Origin: Rhizophagus clarus
Lineage: Eukaryota; Glomeromycota; Glomeromycetes; Glomerales; Glomeraceae
Length of the DNA stretch: 64,000 bases
Reading direction: 5' to 3'
Assembly (NCBI GenBank): GCA_015698045.1
Contig: BLAL01000257.1
Coordinates: forward strand, 186,001 to 250,000
Made by a program: the position numbers and the translations under genes. The notes below the pieces were generated by a model. The model worked only from the letters and a program-made list of their open reading frames with translations, had not been told where the DNA came from and made no database searches. Below, one piece after another: positions 22,560-34,365 of this stretch (its first letter is position 1; each line of letters begins with the position of its first letter).

Positions 22560-22920
22560 AGACGTGCCGTAAAGGTGCTGGGAGGCTAACTGGATAGGAG
22601 ATCTGATCGAGTTCCAAATGGAGTTGGGATGTATACTGGGGGCTTTAGCCACAGGCGACCAGAGGTCAGCTCTGATGACATAGTCTACTTAGAAACTCGT
22701 GGGTTTTCCTCTAAGTCTTGATAAACAACCTTTTCTTCTTAGAGACCTGTTACTATAAGATGATAGTAACAGGTCCTTTAACAAACGCTACCACTGTGTT
22801 TTGTTATTGTAAGAGGACAATAACTAGTGCTTTTCTCGGAGCATGCACCATTTGTCACGCTAAACTTCTGCCACTTCTGGCACAACAAGAAATACCATAA
22901 AACAATATATTAAACTTTTA
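22560..22920. other. GC-richer segment with two tight hairpins
   Basis: A perfect 12-bp stem (ACCTGTTACTAT at 22745-22756 with ATAGTAACAGGT at 22763-22774) has the 6-nt loop AAGATG. A perfect 8-bp stem (GTTATTGT at 22803-22810 with ACAATAAC at 22817-22824) has the 6-nt loop AAGAGG. The segment is clearly less AT-rich than its surroundings. A 60-codon reading (22718-22900) with CYC and CTIC pairs is present, but too short to support. It may be a structured RNA or an element end. Confidence 0.35.
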
Positions 22921-25194
22921 CTTTTCTCAAATATAAGCTTTATTTAAACTCTGAAACTTTATTATCTCTAAATATTTAGGTAGTTACATTTTTAAGTATT
23001 CGTAATCTAACCTATGCTTAACGCTTTATTTACTAAGTCTACAAACTGGGGTTTATATATTATTTCATCTGTTGATCAATGATCTACTTTAATAATTAAT
23101 AAAAAGACTATTAATTTCATACTATATATTTGACTATCTCAATTTGATGATCTAATTGATCACATGACTCCATCGATTTCTGTCATTACAACGTGAATGT
23201 ATGGTGTTATATCTTGAACATGATACATGCCTCTAACAAAATCGCTTTTATTTGGATGTCCTATAGAAGGGGCTGTAAATGCATCTAGCCAAGATTTAGC
23301 CTTATAACGAAAAAATTCACCTGTTGTATTCTTGTCTTGTATTAAATGATATAATTCACTAAATTGATCCCACAAGGCACGAATTTGTATAGCTTGTGTT
23401 ATTGACTGAAAAATGATAAAAAGATCAAATTCTTTAAGAATTTTTAATTTATCTGGGCCCATGAGAGAAGTATATGATAGATTATTTGTATTTTTTTCAT
23501 GCCAAAATTGAAAAGATATATTAAGTCTTTTCATTTCCAATAAGACTTTATTTTTTCAAACCTCTTCATTGGTAGTTTTACGATAAAGATCAGAAATCAT
23601 TAGTTCACACAATCTATCCATTATTTGTAAAAAAATGTGCAATTCATCAACCACCCAATTTTTTAATGATATCATATGGAATAATAGTTCTCTTATATAG
23701 CCATTTATTTGGTTATAATTAGCTTTAATATTATCAATTGATTTGTTGATTGTTTTTGATGTAGTATTAATATCATTTTTGCTGCAATCACACTAAAGAC
23801 AGAAGTGTACTGCGTTAGCAGCTTTCATTTCCAAGCAAGTTGCCAAAAACTTTCAATCAGAGCTGAAATACAATTCAACTGGCCAATGACTACCATCTGT
23901 TTGTTTAAAACCTCTCTCCTTTAATATACACAAATCAGAAATTAAAGAAGTAATGCATTTTTAAGAGATTCATATTTCTCAGCACCCGGATATAAAACCA
24001 AAGTATAGTGATTATCTGGTTTTTGTAAACTATCTAAATCATTTAATAATGTCATAGTTATCATCACATGTTTCAATTTGCGACCCACGTTGTGTCTGTC
24101 ACCTGAAATCCGAATATGTAAAATTGATCTTCTAGGAATTAAAATTCCTTTTTTGACATATAATGGTATTATATAATTTAAAATATTTGTTATATGACGC
24201 TGACCTCCTTTTCCAACTGATTCTAACATATTCAAAATAATTGCACCATCAATAATATCAGGTTCTTCAGTGATTGGTTCAAATACAGATGGTTGTGACA
24301 AATCAACAAAAGTTATTGGAACCTTTTTTTTCACTTCCACATTAATTTTTTGTCACATATCATATACTACCTTTTCACGTGAAAGATCTTCAATTCATGC
24401 TAAAGATTGATAAACTTCTCTTGAAATATGCCCTTTATCTAAAGATTTCACAATTGCTTCAATTTTTTTTGTTTCTTTTACTCTATCTAACTTTCCAAAA
24501 TTAATATTATATGAATCATCATAAGTCTCAAATTTTATTTGTTTAATTTATCTGATCATCTGGATGAAACGTATTGCCTTTTTTTTTTCAACAATATCTA
24601 AAACATACTGTGATAACCCAAGTATCTTGCGACATTTTTGAGAATTACCAAGATCATTAAATGGTCGAATTTTATGATCTAAAGACATTGTCCTTCGCAC
24701 TCATTCAACACTAAGTAGCTTGAGACCAAAAAGTAAAGGACCAGACATTTTTCCGTTATTTTCTTTATTTGACTGATTTCTATTTTGTCATCCATTTCAC
24801 CCATTACATTAAACTCCTAATAGTATACATTAGTACTTGTTTTCAACATCAAAAATATTTTTAAAAAGTTAAAGTGTACCCGATAATACTTGCAAGCAGC
24901 ATCTGTTGTAGACTCCCAGGATCGTACTTCTCTTGCAAAATTAATCCCAAAGTAAACTTTGTATAAAGGTTTTTTCTCTACATATTCAATTGAACATTCA
25001 ACTATATGCTTTGCTTTTCCATATTGAGTTCTAACAATATAATTATGAGGAATTGGGTGTTTTGGATATCTGGTATAATAAAGTTGTTCTGTGAGAGGAT
25101 ATGTTCCTTCTTTTATGATCTCATAAAAAAAGGTTCTTTTATTATCAAAAAGCTTAATAAATGAACTTTTAGAATAGGTGCTTTCTTCTATCAT
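22921..25194 (-). pseudogene. Decayed transposase-like gene (ISGD...FSSD type)
   Basis: A long gene is readable from 25194 to at least 23160, mostly in one frame with many stops. Identifiable segments are an N-terminal domain (25194-24850) that includes WESTTDAACKYYRVHFNFLK, then a helical region (about 24720-24400). A core follows with ILHIRISGDRHNVGRKLKH (about 24100) and YTLVLYPGAEKYESL. At about 23870 comes GSHWPVELYFSSD, and then a Cys pair region FCLxCDCSK (about 23800), with TGA and TAG sitting where Trp codons are expected. The C-terminal helical part (23540-23160) ends the gene. The paired Asp residues resemble a DDE-type core of a family I recall from fungi and cnidarians. I cannot name the superfamily. 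Confidence 0.5.
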
Positions 25195-26340
25195 AGTTTA
25201 TATTTTATGCAACTACACTTAGACCATTAGACGTAAATATTTTAAAAAATTATATGAATAATAAAAATTATAAGCAACAAAATAATATAAGTGAAAGTTT
25301 ATTAAAATTAAAACATTAAAATATAAAAAAAAATAAGCAAAGTGTGATAAAAAAACTGATGTGGCTATGTTATGATTGATAAAAATAAACTATCAGATCA
25401 AAATTTGTGCCATGTGGCATACGTGGCAATTGTAGCATGTGGCTTTTTTGAAACCTGTATTTGACCTAAATTTAGTAATATTTCTGATGATCATTTCCAA
25501 ACTGAAATATATACAAAAAGAAAAAAAGCATTTTGTTAAAAAAAAAAAACCGAAAAAAAAAAAATTTCATTTTTTTTTTTTTATTTTTTTTTTTGGGAAA
25601 ATGGAATTGGTGACCCAATGTAATTATTTGCATCTTTTTTTTTAGGCGTAATATTTTTCTTTTAAATAAAACAAAAACCAGGTATATTTTTACTATTTTA
25701 TTCCATTCCTTTATATTTTTCCTTCTTATTCCCATTTTAATTTCTTTTTTATTTCTTTTATCTTCTTAGGATTTTTAAGATCTTTTAGTTTCACAGGTTT
25801 TTCTCTTTATTTTATTAATATTTTTTTTTGTTCATTTCTAATTTATTTCTTTCTTTTGGGTTTTAAGTTTTCTGATTTTGCGTTAAAGGTATGTTATTTC
25901 TTTATACTTTCGTCTTATTTTTGTATTAGTTTTTTATATTTTGTTTTTTATACTTTTCTTCTTTTGTTTTTAGTTTTCTTCTCATTTCAATTTCTTTTTT
26001 TTTAGATCTTTAGCCTTTCAGTTTTACGAATAGGGTATGCTTCTTTTTTTCTTTTTTTTTCTTTTTTGTTTGTTTTTTATATTTCGTTTTTACTAACTTT
26101 ATTTATTCTTCTTTATGGGTTTTGGATTTTGGTTTTTCACTTTCCTTCCTTTTGTTATCTTTTGTTTTCATCCACTTTCTCTTTCTTCTTATTTATCTGC
26201 CTTTGGTTCCTTTATTTCTTTATTTATTCCCTCATCTTTGTTTTATTTCCTTCATTTTTGTTTTATTTCTTTCATCTTTATTTCTTTTTTTCATCTTCGT
26301 TTTCTTTGAAATATCTTTATTTTTATTCCCTTTTGTCTTT
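25195..26340. other. T-rich low-complexity DNA
   Basis: Poly-A and poly-T tracts (25537-25592) lead into a long T/C-biased stretch. The ORFs across it encode only Phe/Leu/Ser-rich low-complexity strings and are not credible genes. Confidence 0.7.
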
Positions 26341-26341
26341 A

Positions 26342-26680
26342 TTTTCGTTCTTCTTCACTTATTTTCATTCCTCTTCACTTATTTTCGTTCCTTTTCACCT
26401 TATTTTCGTTCCTCTTCACCTTATTTTCATTCCTCTTCACCTTATTTTCATTCCTCTTCACCTTATTTTCATTCCTCTTCACCTTATTTTCATTCCTTTT
26501 CACCATATTTTCATTCCTCTTCACCTTATTTTCGTTTCTCTTCACCTTATTTTCATTCCTCTTCACTTATTTTCATTCCTCTTCACTTATTTTCGTTCCT
26601 CTTCACTTATTTTCGTTCCTCCTCACTTATTTTCGTTCCTCTTCACCTTATTTTCATTTCTCTTCACTTTATTTTTGCTC
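26342..26680. repeat. 21-bp minisatellite, unit CTCTTCACCTTATTTTCATTC
   Basis: About sixteen tandem units of 20-21 bp vary mainly at CGTTC/CATTC and CACC/CAC. The complement reads as an uninterrupted heptapeptide KRNENKV repeat for about 63 codons where the unit is exactly 21 bp, which is automatic for a 21-bp unit. I regard it as a satellite rather than a gene. Confidence 0.8.
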
Positions 26681-26999
26681 CTCCACTTTTTTTTCGTTCT
26701 CTTCTATCTTTATTTTGATCTTTTTCTTTTATTTTTGTTTTTCTTCCCTTTCTGGTTTTGTTCTCTTTCCTTTTGTTTATACTCCTTTCTTCATTTTCTC
26801 TTTCCCTGTTTTTTTTCACTTTAATTCTCTTTTGTTTATTTCTTTATTTCCTTTCTGCTTTTTCTCCCTTATATTTTCTTATCTTTTACCATTCCCCATT
26901 GTTTTTTTTATTTCTCATTATTATTTCCACCATTATTCTCATTACTGCTTTTTTCCTATCATTATTGTTAGACTTTTCTTACATAAATATTACTAGTTA

Positions 27000-29880
27000 T
27001 CTATTATGTTAAAAATAAATAGTTAATTTTTAAAGGACAATTTAACCTGTTAAACAAATTTTTGAATATAAATAATTAATTTATATTATGGAATTTTTAA
27101 TATTTTTCTATGTATCATGAAAAGAGTTTCAGTTATACGTGTAGTAAAGGCGTAGTTTCCCTAGTAATTGTTTGCAATATAATTACAAACTAAATAAAAA
27201 TTCTGAATACCTAAATAAATTACATTAATTGTTGCATTATTGTAATAATCTTTATTGGTATTTACTTAGTACTAATTTGTTTTATTAATAATTGCTTTTT
27301 AAAAATCTTCGCATTGTCTATTTACTGATTTAATGTTACGTTAAATTTGGCCAAAATTACGCTAATTCTGGCCAAACTTTAAATCGCCCTAAACCGTACT
27401 TTTTAAAAATTGATTTTGCTTTTCAGGTTATTGTATTACATATTCTAATTTTAGTTAATCTTTATTAGTATAAAATTTGACATATTTGAGCGATGGAACA
27501 AATTTGCCGATATGTTAATTATGTACTTTATAGAATAAAGTTGGAAACAAATTTAAGGTATTGGTACGTATTTGGGACGGTTGACCATTGGAAAATCAAA
27601 TCAACTTACAACTCGGAGAAATGTTATTAAGATTCAAACTTACTCACTTTACCACAGAACGCTAGCTAATTTCATTCTCCTCTACTTAACCCATTCCCAT
27701 AGATCTATTTCACGTATAATTTGCTGTTTTAAATTGCTATGTGTAATACTATAGCACCAAATTCATATACTGTAAAATCTATGTATTAAATCTACTCATA
27801 TTTATTCCAGATATGACTTCTTTATTAATTATCCATTTTATTATGATCAATTTCTTTCTTTTATTAATATAGTAGATTCATCAAAATTTGGTATTTCATA
27901 TACAATTTACTAATTAATAATTAGTCATTTTTCATGTTCAAATGATTGTAATGGGTGCAACAAGTAAGTATTTTTTTTTTTTACTTGAACGAAGCTAACA
28001 TACGACTGGCCAAGAGCATATTTTTAAATTTTCTGCGTCATTCTGTTTTGAATATCACAAAAATATTTTTCTCCCTTATTTTATAATAGATAAGATCAAT
28101 ACTTTTAAAATGTACATTTTTATGATATATATATTCTGATTAAAAAGATTTTATTTGACAATTTCAAATAATGAATTATGAATAATTTAATTTATTAAGA
28201 TATAATTGAAAAGAAAAGTGTTAATGATCAATAAAATATTTTTTAATTTGTTTATCCATTCGTTTCGTAAATTCATCAAAATTTTCATTTACAATATTAT
28301 TTAGTTATTTAGATTACACTCAAGATTTATTATTTAATGAGATTATTTTAATTAAAAGCTAAACCAAATTTGTTAAAACTCGTAAAAAAATAACATACGT
28401 ATATAAGATATTAGATCATATCAAATGATGAACAATGGTTTATATTTGATAGTTATTGATAATAAACTTCTATATATTGATAGTTATAGCTTGTTATATT
28501 AGAACAATTATTAATGCATTAATGTGAGAATCCAATTACTATCATTTTTAACTAAAGGATAACTAACTTATGTACCTTAGTATCCAATGTAATAATAAAA
28601 ACCACATAAGAGGAAACTACTGAATCATTCTACCATATTTACAGTATGACAGAATATACAGTACATACAATTATATCAACTAGTATATTGCGATATGATC
28701 ATTTATCAAATGTCACTGGGAGTCCCAAAAAAAAACATGATAAAAAGCGAGCGGATTTGTTAGACAACTAACCCAACAAACACACCTCAACTCACAGACC
28801 GTTCCAGCTCACATCATCCACTTTGAAATATTATTATTTATTCATTTCTTTTTACTGAAAAATGTCACTGGAAAAATAAAAAGTTATAAGAAAGACCTCT
28901 GCTACTCGTTTAAATTTGGTAGTAATAAGAGGGAGAAAGTGAAAGAATAAGAAGATAAGAATCATCAAAATTATGTCCCATCATGTGATTCCACCCTTTC
29001 CCATAGTCATGAGTAAATTCATAATATTTTTTTGTGACTAAGGTGATAATATATTTATCTATAATCTAAAGAAATTAAATTTACGATGATATCTTTCCTA
29101 TTTTGTCTGGTCAGCTCTACTAACTAAAAAGAATATATGCATTACAAGTGTTTAGATGATTCTAAGTTAGGAGAAGTCAGGAGCCTCACAGGATATGTAT
29201 ATGCATGAATATTTTACATTTTCATATAGATATTTTAATTTGTTCTCACATAATTGAAAACTATCCTAACTGTTCGGTTAAATTTTAAAATAAATAAAAA
29301 AACATAAATTCAAAAAAAAAAAAAAATGAAAAGAATAAGACACCAGAATTCTCTAAAAATGAATTAATTATATAAATTAACTAGGATAATATTTGGCGAT
29401 AGTATGTTTTTGACCGACAAATTATTGCTGATCATTTTCCAAATTAATGTACTTTTTCGCTTAATTTGGAAATTGTTGTACGATCTTCAAGCATTTTTTC
29501 ATGAAAGTGGAAATGCGCAATGTGAACTTTAAAGTTGAAATTTATATAGCTATTTAATTGCAATATGCAATGCAATAGCAATGCAATAGCAATGCATATG
29601 CATATGCATATGCATATGGTTATTTCCATAGCTACAGTATATCTATCTATACGCTATTTTTTTTCAAAAATAAAAGTGATGATTATTTGCATTATGCTAT
29701 ATTGCATCTTTTGATATCATTAGAATAAAATTGCAAAAAAAGCACTCCTATGCCACTTTTGTTGTTAATTATGTTTAACCATCAAGTAAACGATTTTGCT
29801 GCAAAAAATTGATTTTGTCGATCATAACGCAGGTAATTTGAGGTAAAAAAGCTGATCATTTAAAATAGTCACTATAGTAA
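27000..29880. other. Non-coding AT-rich region
   Basis: No ORF is convincing. A short ATGC-rich microsatellite (ATGCAATAGCA and CATATG words) lies at 29560-29617. I see no tRNA, rRNA or conserved domain. It separates the T-rich block from the hairpin satellite. Confidence 0.6.
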
Positions 29881-29889
29881 AACAAATGA

Positions 29890-31470
29890 TTTTTTTTATA
29901 TCATTTTTAATAAAAAACATTTTATTTTTGCAATAATAAAAAAAAAGTTTTTTTAATCATTTTTAATTAAAAACGATTTTAATCATTTATTTTTTCTAAT
30001 TATTTTTTTAAATAATTTCTTTTAGTCATCATAATAAAAACCATTAAATTGTTTTTATTATGAAAGAATCGATTTCAACAACTTTGTTAAAAATCATTTT
30101 TAATTAAAAAGTGCAAATTCTTCTTAATCATTTTCAATTAAAAACAAACAATTTTTAATTAAACAATTAAAAAAAGCGTTTTTCTTTTAATTTAAACGCT
30201 TAAAAAAGGTTCTTTTTTAATTAATGTTTAATTAAAAAAAGGAATTTTTTAATTAATGTTTAAAAAAAAGCGTTTTCTTAATTAAACCCTTAAAAAAGCG
30301 TTTTTTTAGTTAAACGCTTAAAAACTTTTTCTGATTAAACGCCTAACAAAAAAGGCTTTTTTTTTATTAATAAACGCCTAAAAAAAAAGGCTTCTTTTTT
30401 TTTTAATAAACGCCTAAAAAAAGGCTTCTTTTTTTTTAATAAACGCCTAAAAAAAGGCTTCTTTTTTTAATAAACACCTAAAAAAAGCTAATTAGACTCT
30501 TAAGAAAAAAGTTTTTTTAATCAAGCGCTTAGAAAAAGCACTTTATCCAATTAAATGCTTAAAAAATGCGTTTCTATAATTAAATGCCTAAAAAATGCAT
30601 TTTTTTTTAATTACAAACGCCTAAAAAAGACGTTTTTCAATTAAATGCTTAAGAAAATAGCATATATTTTTAATTAAACGTTAATTAAACGCTTAAAAAA
30701 AGCATCTTTTTCAATTAAGCGCTTAAAAAAGGCACTTTTTCTGATCAAACCGCCTAAAAAAAGCGTTTTTTAATTAAACGCCTAAAGAAAAGGCATTTTT
30801 TTTAATCAAACGCTTAAAAAAGCGTTTTCTTTTTAATCAAACGCTTAAAAAAGCGTTTTCTTTTTAATCAAACGCTTAAAAAAGCGTTTTCTTTTTAATC
30901 AAACGCTTAAAAAAGCGTTTTCTTTTTAATCAAACGCTCAAAAAAGCGTTTTCTTTTTAATCAAACGCTCAAAAAAGCGTTTTCTTTTTAATCAAACGCT
31001 CAAAAAAGCGTTTTCTTTTTAATCAAACGCTCAAAAAAGCGTTTTCTTTTTAATCAAACGCTCAAAAAAGCGTTTTCTTTTTAATCAAACGCTCAAAAAA
31101 GCGTTTTCTTTTTAATCAAACGCTTAAAAAAGCGTTTTCTTTTTAATCAAACGCTTAAAAAAGCGTTTTCTTTTTAATCAAACGCTTAAAAAAGCGTTTT
31201 CTTTTTAATCAAACGCTTAAAAAAGCGTTTTCTTTTTAATCAAACGCTTAAAAAAAAGCATTTTTTTTCAATCAAGCGCTTAAAAAAGGCCCTTTTTCTG
31301 ATTAAGCCGCCTAAAAAAACGTTTTTTTTTAATTAAACGCCTAAAGAAAAGGCATTTTTTAAATTAAACGCTTAAAAAAGCGTTTTCTTTTTTAATCAAA
31401 CGCTTAAAAAAAAGCGTTTTCTTTCAATTAAACGCTTAAAAAAGGCACTTTTCTGATTAAACCGCCTAAA
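29890..31470. repeat. Hairpin satellite with a homogeneous 31-bp core array
   Basis: The outer parts (29890-30800 and 31260-31470) are degenerate copies of an A/T unit with a short hairpin. Between 30810 and about 31260, fifteen units at exactly 31-bp spacing are almost identical. Each contains AAACGCTTAAAAAAGCGTTT, an 8-bp stem with a 4-base loop. Units starting at 30934, 30965, 30996, 31027, 31058 and 31089 carry CGCTCAAA instead of CGCTTAAA and form one block flanked by T-type units. This indicates recent local amplification. Confidence 0.85.
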
Positions 31471-31493
31471 TATTTAAAATTATTTGTGCTTGG

Positions 31494-31510
31494 GGGGGAC
31501 GAAGTCCCCC
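31494..31510. repeat. GC hairpin GGGGGAC-GAA-GTCCCCC
   Basis: A perfect 7-bp stem with a GAA loop ends the hairpin satellite. It is striking in an AT-rich context. It could be the right boundary of the satellite-bearing element. Confidence 0.5.
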
Positions 31511-31858
31511 GCAAACTACATATTCTAGTTTTTTTAAAAACATTCAAGAATCAAATGTTGGTACAATCTTATTGGTCATTGAAATTCACGTGATACTTTA
31601 TATTTCATGTGGAAGTTTCGGTTTGTATCTATTATATAGTCACTTTAATACAATCTTCAATGTTGCATGCTTTTTTTTAGTAACTTTATTTGTAGGCTGA
31701 AAAAAATGTACAATGCACATCAAATGTATCTTGGCCGTTATGAAATGCATTTGAATGTACGCCAATTTTTATAACTATGTACTACCATGTGCTATCATTT
31801 TCGGTCTATGGTTTTCGACTAATTTTGTTTTCACGAGAAAATAAAAAAATTGAAGATA

Positions 31859-34365
31859 ATGTCGTCAGAACTTATCAGAAGACTTATAACAGATTTTAAT
31901 AACCTAAACGAAAAATGCGTTCAATTAATAGAAGAAAACCAAAATCTTAAACAACAAAATCAAAATCTTCAACAAGAAAATCAAAGTTTAAAAGAAAAAC
32001 TCCAAGAAAAAGACAAATTACTTGAAAAACTTCAAGAAAGAGAAAACCAATATGAAAATCTTGAACAACATGTTAAAAATTTAGAAAAACAAAAAAGTGA
32101 AGATTTACAACAACTTCAACAACTTGAACTAATCTCTCAAAATTTACAAAATAATCTAGGAATACTTAATTTTGCTGGCAAAGCTAAAAAGAATGAAGTT
32201 AAAATTATTGAAGAAAAAAATGAGTTTTTACTAACTAATAAAAATGATGAACAAAAAAGTCATAATATAGATAAACCACAAACATTGTTCTTAAATAATA
32301 AAGATTTCGAAAATTCTTCTGAATGTTCGTCAGGTTCTTTTAGCGAAAGTACGTAGTAGTAGTAAATTTTAAAATTGTAAAGTTCGATTAAATATGATAC
32401 TAAATTAATTTTTTGTACATTTATAAGATTTGAAAAAAGATACAGAAAAATCTAAGCTATATTCCAATATACAAGTCGTGGTTGGGATAGATTTTGGAAC
32501 AATTTCCTCTGCATACTCTATTGAAAATGTTACTGAGAATAAAAATTTTCACTTTGGCTTTTTATACCCGAAACTAAAAGGTACAATTCTTGAATATGTT
32601 GACGATTATAGTAAAATATATGGTTGCGGCTATATTAGTGGTCGTTCCAATTTAAAAATTGTTGAATTATTTAAATTACATCTGGGTGGCTTGCCAGATA
32701 ATTTAAAGCCGAATTTTCCAATCGAATATAAAAGAGCCATCGCCGATTACCTTAAGGAAATTGGAAAGGTATGGATTAATTTCAGCTACAATTATTAATT
32801 AATTTAATTATTTACTTACTATTTCACATTTTTAAGGATATTAAAGCGGGAATTACAATGTTTAATGCAGCAGCTAATCACTTTGAAAATGTATTGTTGG
32901 TTTTTACTGTCCCTGAAGAATATTCAGAGAAAGACAAAGATATTATGAGAGAATGTATATATGATGCAAAACTCATTAAAAACAAATATACAATTCATTA
33001 CAGAATGTAAGTTCGGAAAATTTTTTATTAAGCATTAAATTCTTTTTAAACATTTTTTTTTTTTTTATAGCTGAAGCTGCAGCAATTTATTGTATGAAAA
33101 ATGAATTACAAAAGCATAACTTGCTATCAATAGGAAGTAAGATTGTGATCGTTTATCTAATAATTTAAAGAATTATTTGACTAATTAGCATATGAATTTT
33201 TTAGAGACGTTTATTATTGTTGACTGTGGCGGTAGTACTACAGATATAACTACTCATAAGTTGAATCCATTACAATTAAGTGAGGTTACCGAGCTCATTA
33301 GAGATTTTTGTGGAAGTAGATTTATTGATGAAGAAATAATTAAATTATTACATGAAATATTTGGGCCTCGTGCCATAGATCTATTAATAACACACGATTA
33401 TAATCAATTTCGATATATGGTTCGCGAAATCAGTCAGCGCATAAAGGAATCTTTTGCGGGAGACAATACAGAATTATGTCATACGCTAGATGTTGAAGAA
33501 AAAATTTCAAAATTAATGCAGCATGTCAGTAAGGAAACAAAAAAATCATGGAAAAAAATAACTGGTTGGTTGATATTAAATATAATGATATTAAAAAAAT
33601 GTTTGATCCTGTTATTGATAGGATTATTCGTTTAATACGTATACAACTTTCAAATAATAAAGAAACTTGTTCAGCAATGTTTTTAATTGGTGGATTCAGT
33701 AATAATAAATATTTACAAAAAAGAATTAAACAAGAATTTCAACATATAGAAAATATTCAAGTCACAGATCGACCTATAGGTGCAATTTCACGTGGAGCGA
33801 TGGATTATGGATTATTACTAGAAATTCAGATTTAAATAAATTAGAAAATGATGCTATTTCTTCAATCGTTCTTAAATATACTTACGGAATTCAATTTACC
33901 TCTGATTGGAAAGAAGATGTTGACCCTCCTAATAGAAAAACTTCTGATGGAAAAATTTCTAAATTTATTTCTTTGGTCAAACGCGGCACCGAAGTTACAT
34001 CTGATCAAGCCTTTACTTTTAATTTTAAACCAGCAGAACCAGGTCAAACACATGCAAAATTTGAAATTTACTACACAAATGATGAATCCGCAGCATACAT
34101 TGATGAAGAAGGAATGAAACTACTTGGAGCATTAAATATTGACCTTCCAGGTAAATTTTTAGATATTATATTTCTTTTAATGGAAGGAAAGGTTAATTAA
34201 TAGTAATCTTTTGATATAATTTAATCATACTTGTTAGATGTACATCTTGATAATAGAAGCATTAACTTTGAATTAACATTTGGACCGAATAAAATCACTG
34301 CATTAGCAAAGAATGAACTCAACGGGCAAAGATTTTTAACTAAGTTTTGTTTTTGTTATCAATAA
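31859..34365 (+). pseudogene. Coiled-coil/Hsp70-like ATPase gene, copy 1
   Basis: Exon 1 (31859-32348) encodes a Gln/Glu-rich coiled coil (heptads over residues 15-100). Later exons encode an Hsp70/HSPA12-like nucleotide-binding fold. Phosphate 1 is VVGIDFGTISSAYSI (32480), phosphate 2 is IVDCGGSTTDIT (33215) and the adenosine motif is MFLIGGFSNNKYLQ (33680). A beta-rich domain ends with LDNRSINFELTFG and NELNGQRF. Probable introns are 32349-32427, 32769-32836, 33007-33070, 33137-33204 and 34151-34237, all GT-AG. Frame breaks occur before 33006 (deletion relative to copy 2), near 33545 in an A run and near 33825. The family is strongly expanded in mycorrhizal fungi. As assembled it is broken, though A-run errors could account for part of this. 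Confidence 0.75.

Noticed and set aside
22560-22900. tRNA or rRNA gene in the GC-richer segment
   Set aside because: No cloverleaf with A- and B-box words and no rRNA signature could be found.
26066-27012. Long ORFs in the T/C-rich block
   Set aside because: They are open in several frames at once because of low complexity, and encode only Phe/Leu/Ser strings.
30810-31260. CRISPR-like regular repeats
   Set aside because: The 31-bp units are contiguous with no unique spacers, and the genome is eukaryotic with introns. It is a satellite.
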